From the NCBI RefSeq assembly GCF_019059575.1, contig NW_024883423.1, positions 23,741 to 87,740 of the forward strand: a stretch of 64,000 nt of DNA, in the 5' to 3' direction. Positions 32,897 to 45,588 of the stretch are shown here, in pieces. How positions within the stretch are numbered: the stretch's first letter is position 1; every line of letters begins with the position of its first letter. The position numbers and the translations under genes were made by a program. The notes below the pieces were generated by a model, which saw nothing but the letters and a program-made list of their open reading frames with translations, did not search any database and was not told where the DNA came from. The stretch is from Amphibalanus amphitrite (taxonomy: Eukaryota > Arthropoda > Thecostraca > Balanomorpha > Balanidae).

Positions 32897-35800
32897 TCTT
32901 TCAGTCTAGTCATTTCCTCTTTTATCCTTTTATCTTTTTCGCGCTATTGCGCTTTTTTACCAGGTGCATTTCTCTCGGTGCTTTTTACCTTTTTTGTGGT
33001 CAGTCAGGTATCTGTGTGCGCCTTTGCCTCATGTTATACGCGCCCTTTTTGCGCCTTTTTAACCACGCCTTTTATTCTACAGTGGAACTGTAGAGGCCTC
33101 CGGGCCAACTACCAGGACCTACAGTCTCTTATCCGTTGGCGCACACCCCTTGTTTTAGGTCTCCAGGAGACCAAGCTAGCGCCAAACGTTACCTTTGCCA
33201 TCAAGGGCTACTCTGTTTTTAGAAGAGACCTGGACACCCCTACCATTGCCCATGGAGGTGTGCTTCTGGCGGTTCACCACAGCGTACCTGCTCGCCAGGT
33301 GCCGCTGCAGACTCCCTTGCAGGCGGTGGCCGCCAGAGTTGATTTCAACCACCGGGAACTGACAGTGTGCTCTTTATACCTACCACCAGGTATAGCGCTC
33401 CCGGTGGTTGAGCTGCATCGACTTGTCGATGAGCTTCCACCTCCGGTCCTGGTAGTCGGCGATTTTAATGCCCATAGCCTGGCGTGGGGATGCGACACGA
33501 CTGGCACTCGTGGTCGACTTTTAGAATCTTTTATCCGCGATGAGGCGCTGTGTATTTTAAATACAGGACAGCGCACCCATTTTACAACACCCTCCGGTCA
33601 AACATCGGCTCTGGACCTGAGCTTAGTCAGTCCGCGGCTAGCTCAGCTTTTTACCTGGTCCGTCCATGACGACCCACTCGGGAGCGACCACTTCCCAGTG
33701 TGGCTGGAGCACCAGGAGTCCCCAGTGTCAGGCAACCGTCCACCTAGGTGGAATGTTCGGAAAGCCGACTGGGGTGAATTCCAGGCCGCTGTAGAGGCCT
33801 CTGTTTTATCCAGAGCCGACCCCTCTGTGATGTCTACAGAGGATTTTACATGTTTACTCATTGACTCCGCAAACGGGTGCATACCCAAGACGTCGAGTCA
33901 GCCTCGTCGTCCTCCGGTCCCGTGGTGGACCAAGGAATGCGGAGATGCGATTCGTGCCAGGAAGCGCGCTTTTAGAAAGTTTGACCGGAGTAGTACTGCT
34001 GAGAACCTCATCGCTTTTAAGAGAGCGCGGGCTTTTGCCCGACGCGTTTTAAAGGAGGCAAAGGCTGTTTCATGGCGCACTTACGTAAGTTCCTTAAACC
34101 GTTTTACTCCTACGACCCAGATATGGGCACGCATGAAGCGCATTGAAGGCCGGTTCAGCTCTGTTCCGCTTCCGGTTTTAAGAGTGAACAACACGGACAT
34201 ATCTCACCCTTCAGACGTCGCAGAGACGATAGGCCGTGCACTCTATCAGCGCTGCCGAGGAGAGCCGTCCTCACGACCTGCACCAGCCGCCGTGGACTTC
34301 AGCACAGCTGAAAATTTGGTGTACAACGAGCCTTTCTCTATGGCTGAACTCACGTCTGCCATCAGCTCGTTGCGCAGCGTCTCAGAAGGTCCGGATGCAG
34401 TCCACAACGACATGCTCCGTCATCTACCCACAGTTGCCCTCGAGGCGCTGCTAGAAACCTTCAATTCGCTTTGGGAGACTGGCACCTTCCCTGAGACCTG
34501 GCGGGAAGCCATTATCATTCCTATCTTGAAGGCTGGCAAGTCGGGACATGACCCTCTCCATTATCGGCCCATCTCTCTCACATCATCGCTTTCAAAGCTG
34601 ATGGAGAAGATGGTCAATGTGCGTTTTAGCTGGTTTCTGGAACATCACGGTGTTTTTACAAACGCCCAGTGCGGTTTTAGAAAGCACCGCAGCCCTGTTG
34701 ACCACATTTTAGCCCTTGACACCGAGATACGCACCTGTTTTACTGAAAAGAAGCACCTTGGAGCACTGTTCTTTGATATTGAGGCGGCCTATGATACAGT
34801 CTTACGACACAGCATACTTTCCAAAGTATATAAGTACGGCATACGCGGCCGGATGGGCCTCTTTATCAAGAATTTTTTTATCGGGTCGTCGGTTTAAAGT
34901 CCGAGTTGGCAGTGATTTCTCGAGCAGTTTTACCCAGGAGAACGGAGTTCCCCAGGGTGGGGTGCTTAGTGTGGCGTTGTTCGCGGTGGCAATCAATGAC
35001 ATCGTCGACGACCTCCCGGTTTCCATCGGGAGATCGCTTTTTGTCGACGATTTTGCCATCTGGTTTGCTGCTTCAAGCGCTCGACACGCGGCTAGACAGC
35101 TGCAGCTCGCCGTAACACGTTTGGAGAGGTGGAGCGGTAAGAATGGTCTTCGTTTTTCCACAGCGAAGACCGTGGCAATGCACTTTTGCCGCCGACGTTG
35201 TGACGACCTAGCTTTGGGAATCAAGCTCTACGGACAGGTGATTCCCACTCGGCCGGTGGCGAAGTTTCTTGGGATTTATTTTGACAGTCGCTTGACGTAT
35301 AAGGAACATTTTAGAACGCTTCGGGAACGGTGTTTTAAATCCCTGAACGTTTTAAAATGTGTTGCTCGCACATCTTATGGGGCGGACCGCAGGACCCTTC
35401 TTCTCCTGTACCGATCGATAGTTCGGTCGAAGCTGGATTACGCTTCTTTTGTGTACGATTCAGCGAGCCAATCCAGCAAAAAGGTCCTCGACGCAGTCCA
35501 TCATGCTGCAATCCGTGTCGCCACCGGAGCATTCCGCACCTCGCCCAGCAGCAGCCTTCTTGCTGAGGCGCACGAGCCGCCTCTATCCCTACGCCGCCAG
35601 ATGCTTGGGATGCGCTATGCGCTGAAACTGCGTCAGTTCCCGACGCATCCGACGTATCCGTACGTCTTCTCCACCTACTACACTCGACTTGACAGAGCGC
35701 GACAATCGCTCTGCTTTGGAGCGCGCATGAGAGGTCTCTTCTCCGCAGCCAACATAGGTTTACGTGTCGTACGACGTAGCTGGGGTACGTCCTCTCCGCC

Positions 35801-36751
35801 TTGGAAACACGCAAAACCTCAAGTAGATCTCTCACTCTCCGAAGTTAAGAAGGATGACTTGCTGCCTTGTGAGGCGCGAGTCAGGGCCTTGCAACACATC
35901 GTCTCGTACGATGGTTTTAACACCGTTTTTACAGACGGATCAAAAACACCTGAGGGAGTGGGATGTGCTTTTATCGCAGGTCGCGATACCCGCTCATTCT
36001 CTCTACCTTCTTTTGCCTCGGTGTTTTCATCTGAGCTAGTCGCCATCGAGAAGGCTCTGTGTTTTATCGAGGTGTCGGACGGCCTTTCTTACTTGATTTT
36101 ATCGGACTCCCTAAGTAGCCTTTGGCGTTACGGAGTTTTAATCCAGTTGACCCGATCGTTCAAGACATTTTAGCTCGACTTCAGTCAGTGGAACAATCGG
36201 GAAAATTTGTTCAGTTCTGCTGGATTCCCAGCCACGTCGGCATACACGGCAACGAGCTGGCAGATGCGGCCGCGAGGCGCGCGGCCGCAGCCTCCTGCAC
36301 TCGACGTCTGCCATTGCCGGCGCGTGACCTTTATTCGGCTGTGCGATCTTTCATTCTCTCTGAGTGGCAGGCAGAGTGGAGCCTACGTGGAGGCGGAAAG
36401 CTCCGTGAGGTGAAGCCGACTTTGGAGCCATGGAGGTCTTGCTTGCAAGACAACCGGTCCAACGAGGTGATCTTGTGCAGGCTCCGAATCGGCCATACAT
36501 ATGCCACGCATGGCCACCTCCTCCGCGGAGACGAGCAGGCCATTTGCAACGGTTGTTCCGCGCCTCTTACCGTCGCTCACGTGCTCTTATCTTGTCCACT
36601 TTTAGAACCAGACCGGACGCGCTACCTCGGCCGCATCGCTCCGGCTACCACTGTCCGCCACCTGCTGGGTGACGAGTCACCCTGGGTCTTATCTGGCAAC
36701 ATCTTTTCCTTTATCCGCGCAGTCAAATTCAAAGCGATTTACTCGACCTGA
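32897..36751 (+). pseudogene. LINE ORF2: endonuclease, reverse transcriptase, RNase H
   Basis: An APE-type endonuclease starts near LQWNCRGLRANYQ (about 33080) with QETKLA, VVGDFNAH and GSDHFPV motifs. Reverse transcriptase follows with HYRPISLTSSLSK, QCGFRKHRS and the catalytic FVDD (about 35040). RNase H then has TDGSK, SSELVAIEKAL, SDSLSSL and HVGIHGNELADAAA. A C-terminal CNGC...H...C zinc pattern precedes the stop at 36749-36751. The frame changes twice: in the T-run near 34875, where part of the RT moves to a second frame, and near 36120 inside RNase H. This copy therefore looks recently inactivated. No ATG precedes the endonuclease in this frame. Confidence 0.85.
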
Positions 36752-36972
36752 CCCAAATCCTCTCTAGTCTCCTTGTCTAGTCAGTTGTCTATTACGACGC
36801 TCTTGCGTTGTTTTATTTTACCCTGTCTTTTTTATAAAGTCTTTTACTTTCTAGTCTTGATATCTAGAAAGTTTCTTCTTTTAAAACACTTGTTTTACTA
36901 GCGCGACGTTATGGGCGCAAAATGACCTTTGCAGTCGACGCGCCCTAAAGCCCCAATAAACAACAACAACAA
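36752..36972 (+). other. 3' UTR and tail of I-superfamily LINE
   Basis: T-rich non-coding sequence with repeated CTAGTC motifs, ending AATAAA followed by (CAA)n at the insertion junction. Confidence 0.75.
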
Positions 36973-38389
36973 GATCGTGTAAAATGGCTTCATCGTAGAT
37001 TGATTAGTTTCTGAGATATAACCGGAAATGTAAAAGTGCAAAACCTACCGCTTAATCTCGCGAGACCTGTACCTGAGCCCTGAGCGCGCCCATATGTCGC
37101 CCCCAGGGCGTGTCGCCGGACGGTTCTGTGTGTCGGACTGAAACCTGAACCTGCCTGAGTGTTATGCTATGACTCCCCAGGGCGTGCCGCCGGATGGGGC
37201 GGCCGGCTACCGGGACGGGCTGCGGCGGGCCACCAACGGCCACCCGCTCTCCGCCGAGGAGGTACAGAAGGTCGTCAGCCGGGTTAACCAGCTCTCCAGC
37301 TAGCGGCGCAGAGGTCAGTCACCGCACCGGGCGTATTGCACGGGGACCCTAACAGACGCCTCACTCCTTTCCCTCATCTCAGTTGTTCTTTCATTTTTTT
37401 ATTATTATAAGTAATGGAGACAGACCAGAGCATTTTCGGTGCATTTATTAGGGTCATGTTACTCCAACGGGGTTGCGTTGTCGGCACAGTCCTGTCTGGT
37501 CTGTGTGCTGCGGCGATGCTCTGCCATCCGGTGACCCAACGCCACTGTCCGCTGACCGAGTGTCGGCTCTCTGCTGACCGTGTAACGTCTGTCCGTCAGG
37601 GTGGTGGCCGTGAACGCCTGTCGGACGGCGCCGGAGGGCAGCGCCGGCCGGCTGCTGTCACTGCTGGACCAGCTGCGGCTGCCGGACGCCGGAGCGCTGC
37701 CCGACTGGGGTCTTCATCCTGGTATGTTACTGGGAGCGGCACGGTGTGTGTTGGGTGCTTCTGACGGTCAGTTGTAGTAACTGTTAGTTCCTCTACTGGC
37801 CACCAGGTGAAAAGCGTATTAGCTGTACGGCAATGTAGAGTTGCTTCAGCTTTGGCGTAAACTTTCTCCTCTTCCGCTCACCATTCACCACCAGAGTCAG
37901 CAGCGTCTCGGCTGGCGGTCCAGTCAGTCAGAGCGAGTGTCTTCACTCGCCATAGCGGGCCGGACCCATTACAGGGCAGCAGAGTTATCAGTTACCAAGT
38001 CTTGGCCTATAAAGAAAACCAGGAAATAGTAGCAATTGCATATATGTAATGATTCTACTCTATTACGTTTGAGCTAGCGAAGCGTATTCCTGTAACGTTT
38101 TTAATAGGCTTGTAAGTCAGCAACCGCTGGGCTGATTGACTTGCGTTACTCTTTGTTGCGCGTAATCCTATCCCTTCCATCTCGTTATTGACTACAACTG
38201 ATGTATCTTGGTGAGTTATTGACTACAACTGATGTATCATGGTGAGCGTCGTGACACGTGCGACGTGAAGGGCCAAGAGTGTTCGTTATTCTGCTGCAGT
38301 AGCGATTTTGGGTTGCTCATATATCTTGAACCCTGAACTGCCACGCCGATTGCGCTCAAATTTGGTACACTGTTTGGGACTGGTTGATA

Positions 38390-41212
38390 TCATCATCATC
38401 ATCATCATCATCAGTTTATTGAGGTCTCCAGTAAATGGCTTTTCAGGCCTCTCGTCATACATAATACAAACGCAGTAAAATACACTATCGGTAAGAACAA
38501 CACAATGAAAATATAAATGTTAAAAACGTGAATACGGTTAAGATTGTTAAAAGTATTGACAGTCAGGTTCAGCTATGTCCCACGATGCACTTGGAGGCCA
38601 TCTCTCGATTCCATGTGCACACACTTCTATGGGGGAAGCTGCGCCTGGCGCGCTCAGTGGAGATACGAGGGACTTCGAGCTGGCCTCCACATGCGCTCCG
38701 AGTGCGCCGGTCTGTTACGTCCGAGCGGCGCTGCACAATGTGAGCTAGAGCCGGCGGCACGTCAGATGAGATCAGCCTATCGATGAGGGCCACATCTCGC
38801 TTCGCCAACATGTCCTCGAAGCGCGCCCATCCCAGAGCTCGCAGAGCTGGGGTCACATGCTCCCGTCGGCCCAGTCCAGTGACGACACGTACAGCGAAGT
38901 TGATCGCTTTCTGAATGCGGTGCTTTTGGGAGGCAGTACAGCCTCCCCACACAGTACAGCAGTAAATAATGTGCGGGAAAACTAACGCCTCAACCAGCAG
39001 CTTCTTAGTTTCAAGCGAAATCTTGTGTCTCAACTTGGACAGACCGACGAGAACATATGTAGTAGCAGCGGCGCGTTACCTGCGACACATGTTTCTCCCA
39101 AGTTAATGCAGAATCGATATTAACTCCGAGAATTTTAGCAGATGAAGAGGGCTCAATTTCACAGTCTCCAAATGTGATTTTCATGTCAGATTCACACTTT
39201 TTCTTGGGTGGCTTAATGATCAAAAGTTCGGTTTTGCTTGGATTAATTTTGAGTCTGTTTTGGGTAAACCACTGCAGCGCCACCTTGAGGGTATTTTCAA
39301 CGCGCAGTTTGAGAGAAGCCAGGTTTTCGGCCGAATCACAGTCTAAAAATTGCACGTCATCAGCATACGTAACTTGTTTTCCGTGAGTCAAATGAGTGCC
39401 CAGGTCGTTAGTAAAAATCAAAAATAGCCTCGGGCCCAAAAGGGACCCTTGAATTACGCCATGTGTCACCGGCAACACTCCACCACCGCTACCCTGAATT
39501 TTCTGAGTTCTGTTGCGCAGCCAATCGTCGAACCAGTGACTACTGACACCATACCATCCCAATTTAACTAAAAGTCGCTCATGTTCTACACTATCGAAGG
39601 CGCGAGATGTATCAGCTGCTAGCAAAGTAGTTACATGGCCAGCCTCTGTGTTAGCTAAAATAGTACTAATAGAGTCGATCAATGCAGTTTCCGTCGAGTG
39701 TCCTATCCGAAAACCATGCTGGTTCTCGCACAGTACGTGATTCTGGTCGAGGTATGCTGACAGTTGGTTACACACGCACTTCTCGCAAAGTTTGCCTGGC
39801 ACACTGTTAATAGAAATCGGTCTAAAGTTTCCTGGGTCACGTCTCAATCACCCTTTTTGTACACTGGCACTACGCAAGCTTCCTTCCACCTATCCGGTAC
39901 CTCCCCGGTCCGCAGCGAGCTGTTTATGACATGTAACAGGTGTGGACCGATTACGGGAAAGGTTGCCCTTAGCATTTGAACAGTCACTCCATCCTCCCCA
40001 CAGGCTCGTAAACTACTCATTCCTCTGAGCGCCACCGACAGTTCAGGCAACGTCACACACTGCACTTTGAACGCGCTGCTGACTACACGGGGAGGCCGAG
40101 GTGATAGTGCTGCCCCCTGCGGCACGGCTGACAACGCAGCAGCGACCTCTGCGCCCGCCGCCACGAAGTGCCTATTCAGCCGCTCGGCCCATGCGGGGTC
40201 GCTCTGGTGCAGTGGAGCGGCTCTCGGTTCGGGCCTCTTGGAGGCGATGAGGTGTCGTCGTATGTCTGTCCATGTCTTGGCTCGCTGGTTCCGGTAGGAC
40301 AAGGCGAAGTACTCGGAGCAGGCCTTGTATTGGGCTCTCTTCACCGCATTTCTGCTGTCTCTGAACGCCTGCTGTTTTTCTCCGTTGGAGCGGTCCAAGT
40401 CGCGGTCTTCTCTGGCCCGGTCTCGCCGCTCCATACACTCTCGCAGCTCCTCATTCTCGTGTAGCCATGGGCTCGGGGGGTGCTTGAGCCGAACGGTACG
40501 CAGAGGCATGTGCCTATCGATAATAGGCTGCCACACCTGGAGCCATGCGTCCCACTTCTTCGAGGTCGGTGCAGCGCTGTAAACAGAGTCCCAGTCGGCC
40601 ATCAGAAGCTCCAAGTTGAGGGCGTTGTAGTCGACGTTTCTTGTGGAGCGAGCTGTGATGGTATGGGGGCGGCTGCGCTCCCGTCTGGCCAGTACGTCCA
40701 CGGCGATAAGGTCATGGTCACTGAAGTTGCAGTTGACGACGCGGGCGTTGCTGGTGAGCTCCGGTCGTGACGTCAGGATGTGGTCGATCAGTGTTGATGT
40801 CGAGGTTGTGGTTCGAGTTGGTCTGTCGATCAGCTGTCGCAGAGACAGGTCCTCCAGCATGGCTGTGTACTGCCGAGCAGCTGGTGTTGATGGCTGCAGC
40901 AGATCGATGTTAATGTCACCGAGTATGTAGACCGGGTGCTGCTTGGCTAGCAGTGTGGTCAGCTGGTAGTTGAGGTCGTCCAGGACGGGCGCGATGGGGG
41001 ATTTCGGCGGCCTATACAGGACTCCGACCACGAATATGGTCCCGCCTAAAAATCTCACCCACAGCGACTCTACTTGGGTGCCGGTGCTGGGCACGGTCAG
41101 CACCTCAGTCTGCATTGTGTCGCGATAGACAATGCAGATGCCTCCACCAGCGCGCGATTTTCTGTCACAGCGCTCGACCGCGTAGCCGGGAAACAACAAA
41201 AATTTGCTGTCC
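38390..41212 (-). mobile_element. CR1/L2-like LINE, minus strand, 5'-truncated
   Basis: The 3' end is at the left with a (GAT)n tail (38390-38412 on the plus strand). The element interrupts the GGTTGATAGGGATG motif upstream of a foldback left arm. It lacks ORF1 and the first part of the endonuclease. Confidence 0.85.
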
Positions 41213-41214
41213 AT
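38569..41214 (-). pseudogene. LINE endonuclease and reverse transcriptase remnant
   Basis: Reading leftward, the first segment (41214-39844) is a partial APE endonuclease (YRPPKSP, ILGDINIDLL, SDHDLIAVDV) and the RT N-terminus (VVPVYKKGD). The second segment (39847-39011) carries FRPISINSVPGKL, HGFRIGHSTETAL, GVIQGSLLGPRLF and the catalytic YADD. The third (39033-38569) is the thumb and C-terminal region (HIIYCCTVWGG). Two frame changes, near 39845 and near 39020, break the protein. The HGFRxGHSTETAL and GDINIDLL signatures fit the CR1/L2/Daphne group. Confidence 0.83.
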
Positions 41215-41235
41215 AGGGATGGGGATGTGTTTTTT

Positions 41236-41915
41236 ATAACTCGCATGTGTTTTTTTATAGCGCGGAGAAAAAAGTAGGGATTGTTAGGGTTAAGCAGGGA
41301 CTCACCGATGTTAGATCCCTCTCTGGGTCTTTTCATAGGGGGTCACGGTCCTGACCCGAGATAGCTGAGCTGTGTCGCAGCCCTGACCTCAGACAGCTGA
41401 GCTGTGCACGCCATCGGCTCGGCCGTCAGTCGCCACAGCCGCTGACGCCAGTGTCCAAACAGCTCCCAACAATATCCGGCCCTGCGGGAGTGATCACCGG
41501 AACGGGCTGCATGGTACAGGACGGGCTGGGAACACGTCAACTCCAGCATGACGTGTTCCCAGTGTACCTGCATGTAGTTTCTTTATTCCTCAGCAGTTGT
41601 CATCCCCTTGGCGTTAGTGTTTCGCGTCCCTCCATTGATCACTCCTGCCTCTGATGGCTTATCCTGCTATACAGGGCCGGATATTGTTTGGAGCTGTTTG
41701 GACACTGGCGTCAGCGGCTGTGGCGACTGACGGCCGAGCCGACGGCGTGCACAGCTCAGCTGTCTGAGGTCAGGGCTGCGACACAGCTCAGCTATCTCGG
41801 GTCAGGACCGTGACCTATGAAAGGACCCAGAGAGGGATCTAACATCGGTGACTCCCTGCTTAACCCTAACAATCCCCACTTTTTTGTCCGCGATATAAAA
41901 AAACACATGCGGTTA
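41236..41915. repeat. Foldback element, single, next to minus-strand LINE
   Basis: Arms intact with the short left-arm form. A LINE is inserted just upstream, in the GGTTGATAGGG motif. Confidence 0.8.
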
Positions 41916-43559
41916 GGCTACCTGTGTCGAATTAATTAAAGTTTATTATGTCAAAGTTTCAAAACATCAATCCGGTCTGCATGTCTGACTGCTCGCAGAA
42001 CGGTTCTAGAGGCAGTGTCAGCGCGCGCGGAACGGTCCTCAGATGTGTCCACTTTCAAGCGCGGAACGGTCCTACTGCGCCACCAGACTCCTCTCCCTCT
42101 CCCCTCCCCCTGTCCGCTGGTCTATGTCAGACACCAGTACACCACTGACCTCCCCTACCCTCCCCTGACCTTCTCAGGTGCCAGCTGAGACGCTGGTCGG
42201 CCTACAGAACCTGCTCGTTCACCTGCGGGACGTCTCGGCAGAGAACGCGCACGTCTACCAGTACCGACTCTGGGACGCTAAGAGGGTCAAGGTGGAGACC
42301 GCCCAGAACAGGGTATGTAACACAGACCGTAACACAAGCCGTAACGCAGGTCGTTACACAGGGCGTAAAATAGATTGAACACAGACCGTAACATAGATCG
42401 AACACAGACCGTAACACTGGCTGCGTACGTGCGGGCACTCTTCCCTCCTGAACTGGGCTGGATCCATTGGGCAATGAACAGGTGCTTTCTGTGACAGCGT
42501 CACCGCTGCAGGTCAGTCAGGGACACACAGACACTGCACCCGGCGCCCTTGTGCATGGTACAGGGCTCGCGGGTTTTAGCGGTAGGTTTTGCACCTAGAA
42601 AATTTAGTGTACTTTAGGTTATATCTTCGTCGTCTTAAGCTTTTAAGTGTTGAAGATGCGATCGACTTGTTGGGTAACAAGCCGGCCATGATCGTGTAAA
42701 ATGGCTTCATCGTAGATCGATTAGTTTCTGAGATATAACCGGAAATGTAAAAGTGCAAAACCTACCGCTTAATCTCGCGAGACCTGTACCTGAGCCCTGA
42801 GCGCGCCCATGTGTCGCCCCCAGGGCGTGTCGCCGGACGGTTCTGTGTGTCGGACTGAAACCTGAACCTGCCTGAGTGTTATGCTATGACTCCCCAGGGC
42901 GTGTCGCCGGATGGGGCGGCCGGCTACCGGGACGGGCTGCGGTGGACCACCAACGGCCACCCGCTCTCCGCCGAGGAGGTACAGAAGGTCGTCAGCCGGG
43001 TGAACCAGCTCTCCAGCTAGCGGCGCAGAGGTCAGTCACCGCACCGGGCGTATTGCACGGGGACCCTAACAGACGCCTCACTCCTTTCCCTCATCTCAGT
43101 TGTTCTTTCATTTTTTTATTATTATAAATAATGGAGATAGACCAGAGCATTATCGGTGCATTTATTAGGGTCATGTTACTCCAACGGGGTTGCGTTGTCG
43201 GCACAGTCCTGTCTGGTCTGTGTGCTGCGGCGATGCTCTGCCATCCGGTGACCCAACGCCACTGTCCGCTGACCGAGTGTCGGCTCTTTGCTGACCGTGT
43301 AACGTCTGTCCGTCAGGGTGGTGGCCGTGAACGCCTGTCGGACGGCGCCGGAGGGCAGCGCCGGCCGGCTGCTGTCACTGCTGGACCAGCTGCGACTACC
43401 GGACGCCGGAGCGCTGCCCGACTGGGTCTACATCCTGGTATGTTACTGGGAGCGGCACGGTGTGTGTTGGGTGCTTCTGACGGTCAGTTGTAGTAACTGT
43501 TAGTTCCTCTACTGGCCACCAGGTGAAAAGCGTATTAGCTGTACAGCAATGTAGAGTTG

Positions 43560-45543
43560 TTTATTTAGGAACCAATTCTTCGACACCAGTAATGCGTATA
43601 TTGATTCGGTAGCTTTCGGAAGCTTCTGCTCCCTTCGCCAGCCGTGCTTTAAAATGCATTAAAATACAAGACAATACGTCTCAAACGTCTCAAACACCTA
43701 CCAAAATACATACCACCACGAGGTATGTATCCTGCTCACGACCAGTGAGCAGGAGACCGGTGGCCAGGAGACTGGTAAGCAGGAGGACAGACAGGAGACC
43801 GGTGAGCAGGAGGAGACTGGTGGACAGGGGGAGGACAATGGAGATAAGTGGGTGGTCAATCTGTCTGGGGTAAGCCTAAGTGACGATGAGGTCAGTGTGC
43901 TACGTAAAGGGCTCAATTTTGTACCGACGCCGACAAGCGTTCCAGTCGCGGATTTTGTTTCGGCGGTCGAAAGTGTGTGCCGTTCAGACGATGTAACACC
44001 GGATGTAGCGAATAGGCTTAGATTCGAGGTCACCAAAGCTCTCAATTCCTTCCGTCCCCCGCAAAGCAAAAATCTCAGTAAGGGGGAGTGGAAAGCGTTA
44101 CGTGACCTACAAGATAGGCAAGATATTATGATTTTACCTGCAGATAAGGGTAGATCTGTATGTGTGATGACCTGTGAGCAGTATCAAAGTAGGCTAGAAA
44201 CACTAATAAGGGATCACGACACGTACACTGAACTGGATAGGGACCCAACCGGTAGGTACACACGAGAGGTAAGGGGGGCGCTAAAGGACTTACAACAACA
44301 GGGCAAATTGGACAGAAAAACGTATCTAAAACTGTACCCGTCGGACCCGACTCCGCCATTGCTTTATGGGCTACCGAAGGTGCACAAGCAGGGCGTTCCG
44401 CTACGTCCCATCGTGTCTAGCATAGGCAGTGTAACGTACCAGCTGTCCAAACATTTAGCTAGCATATTATCTCCTCTGGTAGGCAAGTCTGAACATCATG
44501 TCAAGGACACGGCGAGTTTCAAAGAGAGTTTACGAGATGTTACGCTCAGTGACGATGAGACCATGGTTTCTTTTGACGTCAAAGCGCTGTTCACATCGGT
44601 ACCGACAGAGGCAGCATGTGAAGTAGCACGCCAGAGACTCGAAGAAGAGTTTTTGGATGAGGAAAGCAAGGTAAGAGCGGAAACAGCACTGGAGGTCGAG
44701 GATATCATAAAATTGTTACGGCTCTGTTTGGGTACTACTTACTTTAGGGTTAACGGAAAGTTCTTTAAGCAAAAGTGGGGCACGGCCATGGGGAGTCCAG
44801 TGAGCGTTGTGGTGGCCAACTTGTTCATGGAATCGTTCGAATCCAGTGCACTCCAGTCGTTTCCACACCCAGTGAAACTGTGGAGACGCTACGTAGATGA
44901 CACGTTCGTGATCTTAAAGAAAGATCAGGTAGGTGAACTACTCGACCACCTCAACGCTCAGCACGAGAGGATTGAATTCACGCTCGAGGAGGAAAAGGAG
45001 GGATCCTTACCTTTTTTGGATGTAAAGGTACATAGACTGGGAGGGGGGACCATGAAGACCGAGGTGTTCAGGAAAGCAACTCATACGGACAAATACCTTC
45101 ACTATGAATCACACCACAGCTCACAGCACAAGGCATCAGTCCCACAGACACTTTTCACACGGGCATCACGACTCACGACAACACCTGAGGACGAGGAACG
45201 CGAGACAGGGAAGATAGAACGGGCACTGGTGAGGAACCACTACCCAAAGCGAATGGTGCGCCGTATCCACAGGCGGGTAAAAAATAGAGAACGACTACGC
45301 ATGGGAGAGGGTGGTGGTTCTGAACGGGTAGGCAGGGAACAGGAGGAGGACAAACGGGTTTATGTAAGCATCCCTTACATCCAGGGGGTGAGTGAACAGG
45401 TCACGCGCGTCCTCCGACCCTACGCGAAGGTCAGCACGAGACCTGCAGCGAACCTTAGTGCTAGGCTCGTCAAACCCAAGGACAAATTAGGGATCAAAGA
45501 GAAGGCTGGGCTGGTCTATCAGTATAAGTGCCAGTGCGGGGAA
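43560..45543 (+). mobile_element. Penelope-like element, copy 1, 3' part replaced
   Basis: Starts after GTAGAGTTG of the unit and ends at GGGAAC, where it meets foldback spacer. About 860 bp of unit sequence normally between those two points are missing, so insertion was accompanied or followed by a deletion that also removed the element's own 3' part. No flanking duplication remains. Confidence 0.85.
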
Positions 45544-45588
45544 CATGTCAACTCCAGCATGACGTGTTCCCAGTGTACCTGCATGTAG
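43852..45588 (+). CDS. Penelope-type reverse transcriptase, tail from array sequence
   Basis: An open frame of about 578 codons. Family motifs include LYGLPKVHK, PLRPIVSS, SFDVKALFTSVP, MGSPVSVVVAN, the catalytic RYVDDTFV, LPFLDVKV and TDKYLHYESHH. They identify a Penelope-like reverse transcriptase, related to telomerase RT. The frame is also open upstream of 43852 through an acidic QETG-repeat stretch, and no ATG is in frame there, so the start is unsettled; splicing from upstream is possible. The C-terminus reads VYQYKCQCG, where a GIY-YIG nuclease normally follows, and then runs into foldback spacer for about 16 residues. The nuclease is absent. Confidence 0.87.
   Translation: MVNLSGVSLSDDEVSVLRKGLNFVPTPTSVPVADFVSAVESVCRSDDVTPDVANRLRFEVTKALNSFRPPQSKNLSKGEWKALRDLQDRQDIMILPADKGRSVCVMTCEQYQSRLETLIRDHDTYTELDRDPTGRYTREVRGALKDLQQQGKLDRKTYLKLYPSDPTPPLLYGLPKVHKQGVPLRPIVSSIGSVTYQLSKHLASILSPLVGKSEHHVKDTASFKESLRDVTLSDDETMVSFDVKALFTSVPTEAACEVARQRLEEEFLDEESKVRAETALEVEDIIKLLRLCLGTTYFRVNGKFFKQKWGTAMGSPVSVVVANLFMESFESSALQSFPHPVKLWRRYVDDTFVILKKDQVGELLDHLNAQHERIEFTLEEEKEGSLPFLDVKVHRLGGGTMKTEVFRKATHTDKYLHYESHHSSQHKASVPQTLFTRASRLTTTPEDEERETGKIERALVRNHYPKRMVRRIHRRVKNRERLRMGEGGGSERVGREQEEDKRVYVSIPYIQGVSEQVTRVLRPYAKVSTRPAANLSARLVKPKDKLGIKEKAGLVYQYKCQCGEHVNSSMTCSQCTCM

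Larger units (their letters stand above)
30556..36972 (+). mobile_element. I-superfamily LINE (EN, RT, RNase H), near full length
   Basis: Flanked by a 15-bp target duplication GATCGTGTAAAATGG (30541-30555, 36973-36987), with a CAA-rich 3' tail after AATAAA. It has a 5' UTR at about 30829-31183, ORF1 with zinc knuckles, and ORF2 with endonuclease, reverse transcriptase and RNase H. That layout matches the I/Nimb group. The first 273 bp inside the duplication are antisense foldback sequence and not LINE. Confidence 0.87.
30427..37052. mobile_element. 192-bp palindromic element split by an I-superfamily LINE
   Basis: Left and right ends flank the insertion at 30556-36972. The interruption is at GATCGTG, within one base of the site used by the unrelated LINE fragment at 5657. 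Confidence 0.7.
28272..37303 (+). pseudogene. Gene 3'-end copy 6 (C 28272-28393, A 30027-30161, B 37181-37303)
   Basis: C to A is the most compact interval in the window (single foldback, no insertions) and is the best reference for the basic unit. The A-B intron contains the I-superfamily LINE (30556-36972). Block B belongs to a second sequence type (CCGCCGGAT and GGGTTAACC variants) shared with the units at 47029 and, in part, 63167. Confidence 0.55.
37600..43020 (+). pseudogene. Gene 3'-end copy 7 (C 37600-37721, A 42178-42312, B 42898-43020)
   Basis: The C-A intron contains a minus-strand LINE just outside the foldback left arm. Block C has the four-G form and a further T for A near its end (CTTCATCC). 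Blocks A and B are open. Confidence 0.55.

Noticed and set aside
43698-44069. Minus-strand ORFs opposite the Penelope-like RT
   Set aside because: Antisense shadows rich in Ser, Pro and Val. The plus-strand frame has full RT motifs.
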